From: Acidobacteriaceae bacterium KBS 89
Lineage (GTDB): Bacteria; Acidobacteriota; Terriglobia; Terriglobales; Acidobacteriaceae
Length of the DNA: 64,000 bases
Direction: 5' to 3'
NCBI GenBank assembly: GCA_000381605.1
Contig: KB906756.1
Coordinates: 806,001 to 870,000, forward strand
Part shown: positions 53,601 to 61,226 of the stretch, one piece after another
Layout of the letters: the number at the start of each line of letters is the position of its first letter
How positions within the stretch are numbered: position 1 is the stretch's first letter
Made by a program: the position numbers and the translations under genes
Notes under the pieces: model-generated
What the model was told of the DNA's origin: nothing
The model's input: only the letters and a program-made list of their open reading frames with translations
The model's database searches: none

Positions 53601-53824
53601 CCAGCCATCGCAATCTCGAGCGGGATCGTAACTTGCTGCTCGACCTCCTCGGCTGCACGTCCCGGCCATTGCGTGATGATCTGGACGTAATTGTTCGCGA
53701 CGTCCGGATAGGCCTCTACGGGCAGGTCGTGGAACGAGACGATGCCCCAACCAAAGAGCAGAATCGCGAGACCGACGACCAGCCAGCGGTTGTTCAGTGC
53801 AAAATCGACGAGACGACGAATCAT
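50687..53824 (-). CDS. HME-family RND metal efflux pump (CzcA/CusA-like)
   Basis: 1045 residues, full length for heavy-metal RND transporters. N-terminal helix VGLAILLFGWGIVSFHDLPV, then periplasmic docking domains and twelve predicted membrane helices. The TM4 signature is DFGMVVDGSVVMVEN, the Asp-x-x-x-Asp proton-relay pattern of CzcA-type pumps. It exports divalent or monovalent metal ions by proton antiport; which metal cannot be decided (Zn/Co/Ni-type motif favoured). It abuts the adaptor gene, with start and stop adjacent, and precedes the outer-membrane channel gene by 62 bases. Confidence 0.95.
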   Translation of the reverse strand: MIRRLVDFALNNRWLVVGLAILLFGWGIVSFHDLPVEAYPDVANNYVQIITQWPGRAAEEVEQQVTIPLEIAMAGIPHMTHLRSTSLAGLSSLTLIFDDESVNDWNRAKVVERLTQVTLPAGLQPQIGSDWSPVGQIFWYTLRSTNPLYDNMDLKSLEDWTIEKQFKSVPGVVDVSSFGGITREYQVRVDPDKLIAYGLSIAQVEQQLAANNTNAGGSFIEQGQQQINVREVGQYKNVHDIEETVLKTQSGTPLRVKDIATVVQGPKVRLGQIGKAIHREDGKIVDDGDVVEGIVALQKGDNSQFALDGIHKKVDELNNRILPRGVKIVPFLDRSELLHYTTHTVLHNLTEGIILVVIVLFLFLGNARGAFIVALTMPFALLFAAICLNLREIPANLLSLGALDFGMVVDGSVVMVENIVRHLSHGRKEGLTVTQQIREAAHEVQRPVFYARGMIITAYLPIFTLQSVEGRLFKPMAWMVSFALLGALVFSLLLAPVLSSLMFPNGASEWQNPVMTWLTSRYRQAAKWAIEHRTITVSLAGLTLLFAGFLGFSGIIGSEFLPHLDEGSIWVRGTLAPSTGPTESLRIMNEARIKLAAFPEVRKVISQTGRPDDGTDITGFFNTEYFVDLKPKDEWRPVFKENKEELITAMDRELEETPGVLWSFSQPISDNVEEAVSGVKGELAVKIYGDDLKTLEEKGDQIVSIMSKIKGVQDLGLFRVIGQPNLDYVVDRQAAGRYGINVSDIQDAIQTAVGGNAVSQVLQGEARYDLVVRYLPQYRNTQEAIDNIRLLSPSGERVSLAQLTTVKMEDGAETIGREGGQRFVAIKYSVRNRDLGSTVEEAIHKVTEGVKLPPGYKIDWAGEYESQKRSSRRLMLVLPITILIIFVILYSMFHSGKWAGLILINVSMAPVGGLIALLLTHTNFSVSSGVGFLALFGVSVQTGVIMLEYINQMRARGHSIEESAIEGAVLRLRPIMMTMLVATLGLLPAATSHGIGSDSQRPFAMVIVGGLIGALLISVFLLPTLYVWIARPDDVLPTPETEFEN

Positions 53825-54973
53825 CTATTGGTCCGCCGTATTCTGCAGCGCCAGCGCATTCGAAACGACCAACTGGCCCACGTCGATACCGGAGAGTATC
53901 TCCTGCATATTGCCGGGCAAGGTCACACCACCTCGAACTGACACGCGGCGGAACTTGCCGCCATCTGCAGGCACGTAGACCCAGTCGCGGTCGTGCAGGT
54001 GGAGGACCGCAGTGGCGGGCACCTGCGCATGGGTCTGCGCAGTCTTGCCATGGATCGTCACCGTGGCAAACATTCCCACCCGCATCAGCGTATTGGGGTT
54101 CTCGACCTGGATGCGCACTTTGGCTGTGCGCAACTGAGGGTCGAGGACGGCGCCAATGTCGCTGACCACTCCGGTCAAAACGCGGTCGGGGTAGGCTGTA
54201 AGACGAATCTCCGCCTTCTCGCCGAGATGTACTGTAGACAAATTGTTCTCATAGACGTCACAGACGATCCAGACGTGCGACAGGTCGGCGATCGTAAAAG
54301 CGTTCGACGAACCTGCGTATGTAACTCCGGCTGCGCCATCTGTCGTTACATTCTGGGCGATGATATAGCCGGAGACCGGGGCTCGAACCTTCACGGTTGC
54401 AGCAGGATGGTCTTTGTCCACACCAAGCACACGCAACTGCTCCTCCGACGCAACAAGTGCCGCCTTGGCATCCTCTTCTGCATTCTGCGCGACTTCGACC
54501 TGACTATTCGGGATAGCCCCTTTGTCATTCAGGAGCCTGGCGCGGTCGAGCTGCACTTTGGCGAGACGTTCGTCACTGACGGCCTTCAGATATTGACCAA
54601 AGGCGCCCGATACGTCTGTGCTCTGCACGTCCATCAGGAGCTGACCTTTTTTCACGTAGTCGCCGATGCGGGCATGGACTTCGACCACGCGGCCTGAGGC
54701 GATCGAGATGACGGGAACTGTGCGCGAGATGTCGGGATTGACCGTGCCTGTGACCTGGATGGTCGAAGTTGTCGCGTAGTTGGTTGCCGCGACCAGCGTG
54801 AACTGGTCCGGGTGATCCACATGCACCAGATTCACATCGGTGTCCGTCTGGACGACTGCCGCAGGGGGAGCTTCGCTTTTAGGGTCGGATGGTTTACCGT
54901 TGCAGCCAGCCAACAGATAGATGCCGAAACAAAGCAGGATCGTGGCGTGGCGCCTGGAACTCATTGAACTCAT
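53825..54973 (-). CDS. RND periplasmic adaptor (CzcB/CusB-like) lipoprotein
   Basis: 382 residues. The signal sequence ends in lipobox LLAGCNG, so it is lipid-anchored. Standard adaptor layout: barrel-sandwich strands (RVVEVHARIGDYVKKGQLLM), helical hairpin (~150-195), lipoyl half (RAPVSGYIIAQNV), beta barrel (VCDVYENNLSTVHLGEKAEI) and membrane-proximal domain (HLHDRDWVYVPADGGKFRRV). Joins the RND pump to the outer-membrane channel. First gene of the operon; a GTG directly before the chosen ATG is an alternative start. A short inverted repeat at 55014-55034 may be its operator. Confidence 0.92.
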   Translation of the reverse strand: MSSMSSRRHATILLCFGIYLLAGCNGKPSDPKSEAPPAAVVQTDTDVNLVHVDHPDQFTLVAATNYATTSTIQVTGTVNPDISRTVPVISIASGRVVEVHARIGDYVKKGQLLMDVQSTDVSGAFGQYLKAVSDERLAKVQLDRARLLNDKGAIPNSQVEVAQNAEEDAKAALVASEEQLRVLGVDKDHPAATVKVRAPVSGYIIAQNVTTDGAAGVTYAGSSNAFTIADLSHVWIVCDVYENNLSTVHLGEKAEIRLTAYPDRVLTGVVSDIGAVLDPQLRTAKVRIQVENPNTLMRVGMFATVTIHGKTAQTHAQVPATAVLHLHDRDWVYVPADGGKFRRVSVRGGVTLPGNMQEILSGIDVGQLVVSNALALQNTADQ

Positions 54974-55013
54974 CACGTAAACTCGCTACCCCTCATCGCA
55001 CCTGCCCCATAAA

Positions 55014-55034
55014 TTACTTATTTTTCGTAAGTTA
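55014..55034. promoter_or_regulatory. Inverted repeat upstream of metal efflux operon
   Basis: TTACTTA-TTTTTCG-TAAGTTA, 6 of 7 bases paired, about 40 bases before the adaptor start. Could be the operator of a metal-responsive regulator; none is encoded next to it. Confidence 0.4.
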
Positions 55035-55275
55035 TCCGATGCACTTTGGCCGGCAGTGACACTCTAACTGTGTTGTCACGCAAGTACGACCATAGACACA
55101 GCGGGTCTCTCTTATGACGAGACCATCACGTTTAAAGTCTACTGTTTGGCTACGGTGAATCGTCTATTTTGGCCCGGCCCCGACACAACGGGATTTGGCC
55201 ATTTATGTTAAGACACTTGAACGTGACTGAAGTTGCTTAAATATTGAAAAGTTCGACTAACAAAAGGGAGGAACT

Positions 55276-55671
55276 ATGCCTGGCCTACCAAACAACGGAA
55301 TGATTCACCTGGGGAGCGTTCACTCAGTGTTGGAGACTTTGGCCCGATTGGAGACGATCATCCAAGGTAAAGGCCTGACGATCCTTGCAAAGATCGACCA
55401 CAGCGGCGACGCCGCCAAAGCGGGATTGTCCATGCGGCCAACGCAACTCATCATCTTTGGCAATGCGAAGTCCGGCACACCCCTGATGGTCGCGTCTCCG
55501 AGCATTGCCATCGACCTGCCGCTCAAGGCGCTCGTCTGGGAAGATGATGATGGGAAGGTCTGGCTCTCTTATAACAGTCCGGATTATTTGAAAGAACGGC
55601 ACGCGATCCCCGACAATCTGTTGCAAAATATCGCGGGTATCGGCCCGATCTGTGCAGAGGCTGTTCGCTGA
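55276..55671 (+). CDS. DUF302 protein
   Basis: 131 residues matching the DUF302 fold: a first strand/helix (SVHSVLETLARLETIIQGKG), ILAKIDHSGDAAKAGL, the core LIIFGNAKSGTPLMVASP, and LPLKALVWEDDDGKVWLSYN. These small proteins are often found beside metal efflux or stress genes and may bind a ligand, but no activity is known to me. A good ribosome site (GGGAGGAAC) precedes the ATG. Divergent from the metal pump operon. Confidence 0.85.
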   Translation: MPGLPNNGMIHLGSVHSVLETLARLETIIQGKGLTILAKIDHSGDAAKAGLSMRPTQLIIFGNAKSGTPLMVASPSIAIDLPLKALVWEDDDGKVWLSYNSPDYLKERHAIPDNLLQNIAGIGPICAEAVR

Positions 55672-55718
55672 CTCCGTCTGACGAGGTTAGGCAGCGCGAT
55701 TTCGTAAGTGCTAAAATC

Positions 55719-55997
55719 TTGATTGTGGCCCAGTTTGTGATTGAACGCGACGTCCCCGGCGCCGGAGCATTATCTGAGACGCAGATACGGGAGATGTCCT
55801 TGCGTTCGTTACAGGTGTTAAAAGAGATGGGACCACAGATTCAGTGGCTGCATAGTTACGTCACTGAAGACAAGGTCTACTGCATTTACCTGGCGCCAGA
55901 CGAGGACAGTATTCGGGAACACGCGCGGAAAGTAGGCATCCCAGCTGATCGCGTCTCGGCGGTGCGCAGACTAATTGATCCTACTGCCGCGAATTAG
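55719..55997 (+). CDS. DUF4242-like small protein
   Basis: 92 residues, ferredoxin-like ([51 protein letters not shown]). This matches DUF4242, whose members include a nickel-binding protein; metal binding here is inference. The start may be TTG 55719 or GTG 55725. The last 17 bases overlap the convergent regulator gene. Confidence 0.75.
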   Translation: MIVAQFVIERDVPGAGALSETQIREMSLRSLQVLKEMGPQIQWLHSYVTEDKVYCIYLAPDEDSIREHARKVGIPADRVSAVRRLIDPTAAN

Positions 55998-58554
55998 CAA
56001 ATTCCGGCTCGTCAAGAGAGTATTGGATCGCTTCCTCAAGGCTCATTCCAGAACCTTCAGCCCATGCACACGTCCCGTGAGAGCCACCGAGCGATTCCCA
56101 AGCTGGCGTGAGCGTTTGATCGAGTTTTGCCTGTTCCGCCTGAGGCAGCGGAGCACTGATCCGTTTGCGCAGATGCGCTGCGGCGCCGCCCAGCTTCAAC
56201 GCACGAGCGGCGTTTCCTCGAGCGAGAGCCAGGCAGGCGGAGCTTTCCAACGTCCGCGCCATTCCTCGCTGGTGTCCGAGGCCTGTGAAGATTTTCATGG
56301 CTTCGCGGTACGCGGCGTGCGCGGCCGAATAATCCCCCAGTTCACAGTCAATAGAGCCTAAATCAGTCAAAGATCGCGCGGAGCCCCACTGGTCGCCGGC
56401 CTCGCGAAAGAGCGTAAGCGCACGTTGATACGACTCTCGGGCGGCGTCCAGATCACCCTCTTCGTGCGCTATGTCCCCCTGCTGATTGATAGACCAGGCC
56501 GCGCCGCTGCGATCACCCAGTTCTTCGAACAACTTCGTCGCCTCACGCAGCGCCCATTGTGCGCGTCTATACTCGCCGCGAACCTTAATCACATTGGCGA
56601 GGTTGTGGAGGCAGCGCGCGGTCGCCGACCGGTCCGGCAGCATATGCCAGCAGGCGAGGCTTCGTTCAAAATTGCTTTCCGCTGAGGAGTAGTCGCCTCT
56701 GTCTCGCGCTGCGACTGCCAAAGCATTCAGCGTTGCTGCAATTCCCCAATCATCGCCCAGCTCTTCATAAAGAGAGATGCTCTCTTTCAGAAAATTCTCG
56801 GCTGCCGGAAAGTCGCCTTGGGCATTCGCTAGAGCGCCGAGAAAATGAAACACTCGGGCCCGCTCATTTGGGTGCCCCGTGCCTGCGAGTCGCAGAACTG
56901 TCTCCAACCGTGCGCGGCCCTCAGTCAGATGTTCGCGCATGTCCCAGAACCGGAACAGAGCCATGCAAAGTCGCAAGCCCCAGTCGACGTCGAGAGCTTC
57001 AAACAGGCTGTCCAGGGCGGCGCGAAAATTGTCGATTTCAGCATCGCATTGCGCCAGCCAGCGACTCCGATCCGCGGCCTCCAACTCAGGATTTCCCTCT
57101 TCCGCGACGACCAGACAGTACGCTGCATGGGCGCGCCGCACCGAAGGCTCCTCGTCGCTGACTGAGAGGCGTTCAAGTGCGTACTCTCGAATCGTCTCCA
57201 ACATTCCGAAACGGGCTTCGGTCTCTGTGCGGTCCACGCGCTGAACCAGATTCTGGCCTACCAGAGACGAAAGGCCTTCGAGCAAATCGATACCGAGATC
57301 GCGGCCCGTGTTGCAGACGGCTTCGGCCGCTTCCAATGTGCATCCGCCGACAAAGACGGAAAGGCGCCGAAACAGTTTTCGCTCGGATTCATTCAGCAGA
57401 TCGTAGCTCCAGTCAATCGCCTTGCGGAGCGTTTGTTGTCGTTCGGGCAAATCGAGCGCGCCGCCGCTTAGCAATTGCAGCCGGTTTTGCAGCCGATCGA
57501 GCATGTCACCGGGTGAAAGAACCTTGGTTCGAGCTGCAGCCAACTCAATAGCCAGGGGCAGCCCATCCAGGCGCGAGCAGATTTTCGCAATTGCGGGTGC
57601 GCTTTCTGAAGTCACTGCAAAATCGGGCCGGACGGCTGCCGCGCGCTGCACAAACAACTCCATGGCAGAGCTCTGCTCAAGCGGCGCAACGGGGAACTCC
57701 TGTTCGCCGTAAATGCGCAAACAGGTCCTGCTCGTGACCAGTATCTTGAGAGATGGGCATGCTTCCAACGTCTCGGCGACCACAGCCGCCGCCTCGAGAA
57801 CCTGTTCGAAGTTGTCCAGCAAAAGCAGGAACGGTCCCGAGTTCTGAAGACGATCTCCGACTAACTGAGGAACCGTTCGATCGGCAACCTGCTGAATGTC
57901 GAGCGCTTCGGCAAGAGCGGTTGCGACAAGGTAGGGATGCTTGATCGAGGCCAAACCGACAAATTGAACTCCCCCCGAAAACCGATCGGCAGTTGCTGCA
58001 GCGACAGCCAACGCGAGGCGAGTCTTTCCGGCGCCTCCGGCGCCCGTGAGGGTCAGCAGCCGAACGTCGGTTCGGAGTAACAGCTCGACGGCTTGCGACA
58101 TCTGTTGTTCCCGCCCGATGAGCGAGGTGCGCGGTATTGGCAGATGATGAGGCTTCCTGTCAGCGTTCCTAGGTGACAGTTCACCGCTGTCTGGCAGGTC
58201 AAGGGGACCAGTCACGGATGGGCTCGCCTTCGACGAGCGCTTGATGGCAGCTTCAGTAAATAAGTATCCGCGCCGGGACACAGTCTTCAGCAATCTCTGG
58301 GCGCGGTCATCCAGAGCACGGCGCAACTCAACCGTGCACTGCACAAGCGAATCGTCGGTGACAAAGGCATCGGGCCAAACCGCCTGCATCAACTCTTGTT
58401 TGCCGACCAGCCTGCCAGGGTTTTCTACCAGGTACTTGAGGGTTTCATATACCTTCGGGCGGAGCTTGATCTCCTCTCCGGCCCTGAAAACACAGGCCCT
58501 TGCCACGTCCAGCGTGAACTCGCCGAACTCATAGATTATGGGGCTCGTTTCCAA
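55981..58554 (-). CDS. Winged-helix / NB-ARC ATPase / TPR transcriptional regulator
   Basis: 857 residues. Residues ~5-105 are an OmpR/CadC-type winged helix ([28 protein letters not shown]). Residues ~150-420 form a STAND-type AAA/NB-ARC module with P loop [14 protein letters not shown], Walker [22 protein letters not shown] and the [12 protein letters not shown] motif. Residues ~480-830 are TPR-like repeats ([20 protein letters not shown] and similar, eight or so). Such proteins act as ATP-dependent switches that sense a ligand through the repeats and bind DNA. Target unknown; the divergent secreted protein and methyltransferase are candidates. Confidence 0.9.
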   Translation of the reverse strand: METSPIIYEFGEFTLDVARACVFRAGEEIKLRPKVYETLKYLVENPGRLVGKQELMQAVWPDAFVTDDSLVQCTVELRRALDDRAQRLLKTVSRRGYLFTEAAIKRSSKASPSVTGPLDLPDSGELSPRNADRKPHHLPIPRTSLIGREQQMSQAVELLLRTDVRLLTLTGAGGAGKTRLALAVAAATADRFSGGVQFVGLASIKHPYLVATALAEALDIQQVADRTVPQLVGDRLQNSGPFLLLLDNFEQVLEAAAVVAETLEACPSLKILVTSRTCLRIYGEQEFPVAPLEQSSAMELFVQRAAAVRPDFAVTSESAPAIAKICSRLDGLPLAIELAAARTKVLSPGDMLDRLQNRLQLLSGGALDLPERQQTLRKAIDWSYDLLNESERKLFRRLSVFVGGCTLEAAEAVCNTGRDLGIDLLEGLSSLVGQNLVQRVDRTETEARFGMLETIREYALERLSVSDEEPSVRRAHAAYCLVVAEEGNPELEAADRSRWLAQCDAEIDNFRAALDSLFEALDVDWGLRLCMALFRFWDMREHLTEGRARLETVLRLAGTGHPNERARVFHFLGALANAQGDFPAAENFLKESISLYEELGDDWGIAATLNALAVAARDRGDYSSAESNFERSLACWHMLPDRSATARCLHNLANVIKVRGEYRRAQWALREATKLFEELGDRSGAAWSINQQGDIAHEEGDLDAARESYQRALTLFREAGDQWGSARSLTDLGSIDCELGDYSAAHAAYREAMKIFTGLGHQRGMARTLESSACLALARGNAARALKLGGAAAHLRKRISAPLPQAEQAKLDQTLTPAWESLGGSHGTCAWAEGSGMSLEEAIQYSLDEPEFANSRQ

Positions 58555-58817
58555 AGTTGTTCCTGCTTTCGATAATGCCGGACGACCAGCCCGTCGGCAC
58601 TTTCGGATTTTCTTTGGCGTTGTTTCGTTACTTCTCGTCCTGGCCCTTGTTACGTTGTATCGAACGAGGCGATGTTCCTCACTCCCCTGCGCGCGTACCA
58701 GCGAAACTCAAACGCGAGAAGACGTTCTACACGACGGATTCTAACAAATTCGCAGGTACCAAAACCTCCAAACGAACGGAGAGGAGGAACACCGCCCCGA
58801 AGAGGAGAAGACTTCAA

Positions 58818-59345
58818 ATGGTCACAGCTCTTGTCACTAAATTCAGACACTTCACACTGCAATTCCGGTATGTCTTGATCAGCCTTGTTCTCCTGAACAT
58901 CAGTCCCTTGTTTTGCTTGGCGCAGGATCGCCGCTCGCACACGCCACGACAACAGGAACTAACGCCGAACGAAAAAAGCAAGACAAGGGCGCTCATCACG
59001 ATTGTCCGGGAATCGACAGAGCGCTTCAAGAATGTGCATGTAGCTGAAAAAGGAGGCTATGTCCTTCAATTCGGCTGCGCGAGCGAGCAGGTGCTTGGTC
59101 CAAACCGAGGCAAGCGGCTGATCGGCGCAGACTTTATGGTTATCGCCGAGGCACGGGACAGGAGAAAACAGTACGCGCCTGAGCCCATTGCGAAGCTTGT
59201 TCGTTACCTGGGTCTCCCCAATCGCTTCGATCTCCCTGCGTTCTACACGGTGCGTGTCTGGGCGCGGAAGGACAATCCGAACGGGTCGTTGGTGAATTGG
59301 AACCCCAACGTTTCGTGCGAACTACTCGGCGGCCAAACCGCCTAA
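58818..59345 (+). CDS. Small secreted protein, possibly with internal deletion
   Basis: 175 residues. The signal peptide (YVLISLVLLNISPLFCLAQ) is preceded by AGAGGAGAAG. The mature part has VLQFGCASEQ, RLIGADFMVIAEARD, LGLPNRFDLPAFYTVRVW and DNPNGSLVNWNPNVSC. I recall a widespread secreted family with these blocks in which ~30-40 extra residues separate the FGC and RLIGADF blocks; here they are nearly adjacent, suggesting an in-frame deletion. Function unknown. Confidence 0.6.
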   Translation: MVTALVTKFRHFTLQFRYVLISLVLLNISPLFCLAQDRRSHTPRQQELTPNEKSKTRALITIVRESTERFKNVHVAEKGGYVLQFGCASEQVLGPNRGKRLIGADFMVIAEARDRRKQYAPEPIAKLVRYLGLPNRFDLPAFYTVRVWARKDNPNGSLVNWNPNVSCELLGGQTA

Positions 59346-59455
59346 CTTCGCGCAATCACTTAATGGCGACTCTCGATGGCGTGCCGAAACAGGCAGCCGA
59401 CAGCCGCGCGTCAACAACGAATCAAAACGGTTCTAGAAAAAGGAGATTGATCAAC

Positions 59456-60532
59456 ATGAGTGCAACAACACTGGCTCCTACGTTAGATATGAACAAACTG
59501 AATTCCTTCATCGGGCAATTTGTGATGGACCTCGGCGCGGCCGTTCATAGCGGCATGGTTGTAATTGGCGAAAAGTTGGGGTTATACAAGGCGCTGGCCA
59601 ATGGTCCGGTGACTTCTGCGGAGCTCGCCGCCAAGACACATACGGATGAACGCTATTTGCGCGAGTGGCTGTCTTCACAGGCGGCGGGCGGTTACGTCAC
59701 CTATGACGAAAAAACAAATAAGTTCCTCCTGAGTGAGGAACAAGCGTTTGCGCTGGCAAACGAAGACAGTCCTGCTTATCTGCCTGGAGCATTTGAACTT
59801 GCGCTTGGTTCTCTCGCCGCTGTTCCACGTATCGCTGAATCCTTCCGCACCGGCGCCGGCATGGGTTGGCATGAGCATGTTGACGGCGTCTTCCATGGGT
59901 GCGAAAAGTTCTTTCGTCCTGGTTATGCCGCCAATTTGATCAGCACATGGATTCCCTCGTTACAGGATGTCCAAGCGAAACTTGAAGCAGGTGCGCGAGT
60001 CGCGGACGTCGGCTGCGGAAAAGGGGCCTCCACCATCCTGATGGCAAAGGCGTTCCCCACCTCCCATTTCTTCGGCTTCGACTACCATGACAAGTCGATT
60101 GAAGCGGCCCGCGAGTCCGCCATACGTGCAGGGGTCGAGGACCGCGTCACCTTCGAAGTAGCGAAAGCAAAAGAGTTTCCGGGAAAGAACTACGACTTTG
60201 TCGCTGTGTTCGACTGCCTGCACGACATGGGCGACCCGATCGGGGCCGCTGCGCACGTTCGACAGTCCCTGGCCAAGGACGGTACGTGGATGGTCGTCGA
60301 GCCATTTGCAAATGATCAGTTGAAAGACAATCTGAATCCCGTGGGCCGGGTTTACTACTCCTTTTCAACGCTGCTGTGTACGCCTTGCTCACGATCGCAG
60401 GAGGTCGGACTGTGCCTGGGCGCACAAGCCGGAGAGGCACGAATTCGAGGGGTCGCGAAGTCGGCCGGGTTCAGTCGCTTCCGCCGTGCAACAGAAACAC
60501 CGTTCAACATCGTCTACGAGGCTCGGCCATAG
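59456..60532 (+). CDS. Class I SAM-dependent methyltransferase
   Basis: 358 residues. An N-terminal winged-helix dimerisation part (LYKALANGPVTSAELAAKTH, LREWLSSQAAGGYV) is followed by the SAM-binding Rossmann fold with motif I RVADVGCGKGAS, acidic motif II FFGFDYHDKS, and motif IV YDFVAVFDCLHDMGDP. The layout resembles small-molecule O/C-methyltransferases. The ATG at 59456 follows AAGGAGA by ten bases. No biosynthetic cluster surrounds it, so the substrate is open. About 110 bases separate it from the previous gene in the same direction. Confidence 0.88.
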   Translation: MSATTLAPTLDMNKLNSFIGQFVMDLGAAVHSGMVVIGEKLGLYKALANGPVTSAELAAKTHTDERYLREWLSSQAAGGYVTYDEKTNKFLLSEEQAFALANEDSPAYLPGAFELALGSLAAVPRIAESFRTGAGMGWHEHVDGVFHGCEKFFRPGYAANLISTWIPSLQDVQAKLEAGARVADVGCGKGASTILMAKAFPTSHFFGFDYHDKSIEAARESAIRAGVEDRVTFEVAKAKEFPGKNYDFVAVFDCLHDMGDPIGAAAHVRQSLAKDGTWMVVEPFANDQLKDNLNPVGRVYYSFSTLLCTPCSRSQEVGLCLGAQAGEARIRGVAKSAGFSRFRRATETPFNIVYEARP

Positions 60533-60563
60533 TCACTCAACAATAAAGAGACGACTGCGGTTT

Positions 60564-60587
60564 GCGCGGCCTTTCACGAGGCCGCGC
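60564..60587. terminator. Bidirectional hairpin between convergent genes
   Basis: Perfect 8-bp stem GCGCGGCC / GGCCGCGC with loop TTTCACGA, between the methyltransferase and DtxR-type gene ends. No long T-run. Confidence 0.6.
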
Positions 60588-60643
60588 AGAACCGTGCATC
60601 ATTGTTAATGTCGATCAATGAAAAGTTCGCTCTCGCGACAGCC

Positions 60644-61123
60644 CTATTCGCATTTACAAGTCACGCGATGGATGGCAGGCATGGAACCGTCAAGGGACGG
60701 GATGCAATGCCCATGGGGATCGAGTTGAGGATCTCCGAGTTTAGCGGCGATTCGTTTCTCGAAGCTCTCGGATATGAAATGTTCCAGGCGTTCAGCTTCA
60801 TCATGAAGTTCGTCCAAGGGATAGTTCAGGACCTCGTAGAGAAAAGTCTCGATCAGCCGATGATGACGAATGATCTCGAGGGCACGTTTCCTTCCCGCGC
60901 GTGATAAGCAGACACCGTAGTGCCTCTCATATTCAACAAAAGGGGACCTGGCAACCGCGAGTTTTTGGACCATGTTGGTCACGGATGCGGGTGCGACTCC
61001 AAGCCGCTCCGCCAATTCTCCGCTGCTGACGCGTTGCTTTCCACCGCCGCTCAAATGAAAGACCGCCTTCAGGTAATCGTCCACGGATTCCGTGTTCGTA
61101 TTCTGCTCTCGGCTTCTCGGCAT
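60644..61123 (-). CDS. DtxR/MntR-family metal-dependent repressor
   Basis: 159 residues. The N-terminal winged helix (ESVDDYLKAVFHLSGGGKQR, LAERLGVAPASVTNMVQKLA) is followed by the dimerisation/metal domain: CLSRAGRKRALEIIRHHRLI, LDELHDEAERLEHFISESFE and DPHGHCIPSLDG, where the His, Glu and Cys/Asp ligands of the family lie. It represses transcription when loaded with Fe2+ or Mn2+. It is divergent from a TonB-dependent receptor, with palindromic operator-like sites in the 103-bp gap. Confidence 0.92.
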   Translation of the reverse strand: MPRSREQNTNTESVDDYLKAVFHLSGGGKQRVSSGELAERLGVAPASVTNMVQKLAVARSPFVEYERHYGVCLSRAGRKRALEIIRHHRLIETFLYEVLNYPLDELHDEAERLEHFISESFEKRIAAKLGDPQLDPHGHCIPSLDGSMPAIHRVTCKCE

Positions 61124-61164
61124 CTCTGCTGCTCCCTACATTTTAGTTTGACGCGGACTATATA

Positions 61165-61202
61165 TTTAGATTAGCCTAAATATATTTTAGGTAAACCTAA
61201 AA
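61165..61202. promoter_or_regulatory. Tandem DtxR-type operators
   Basis: Two adjacent palindromes: TTTAGATTAGCCTAAA (61165-61180) and TTTTAGG-TAAA-CCTAAAA (61185-61202). Both resemble the TTAGGTTAGNCTAACCTAA-type boxes bound by DtxR/IdeR/MntR repressors. They lie between the divergent repressor and receptor starts, so both genes are probably metal-repressed. Confidence 0.8.
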
Positions 61203-61226
61203 CACCGCTGTCCCTTTGGAGCCACT

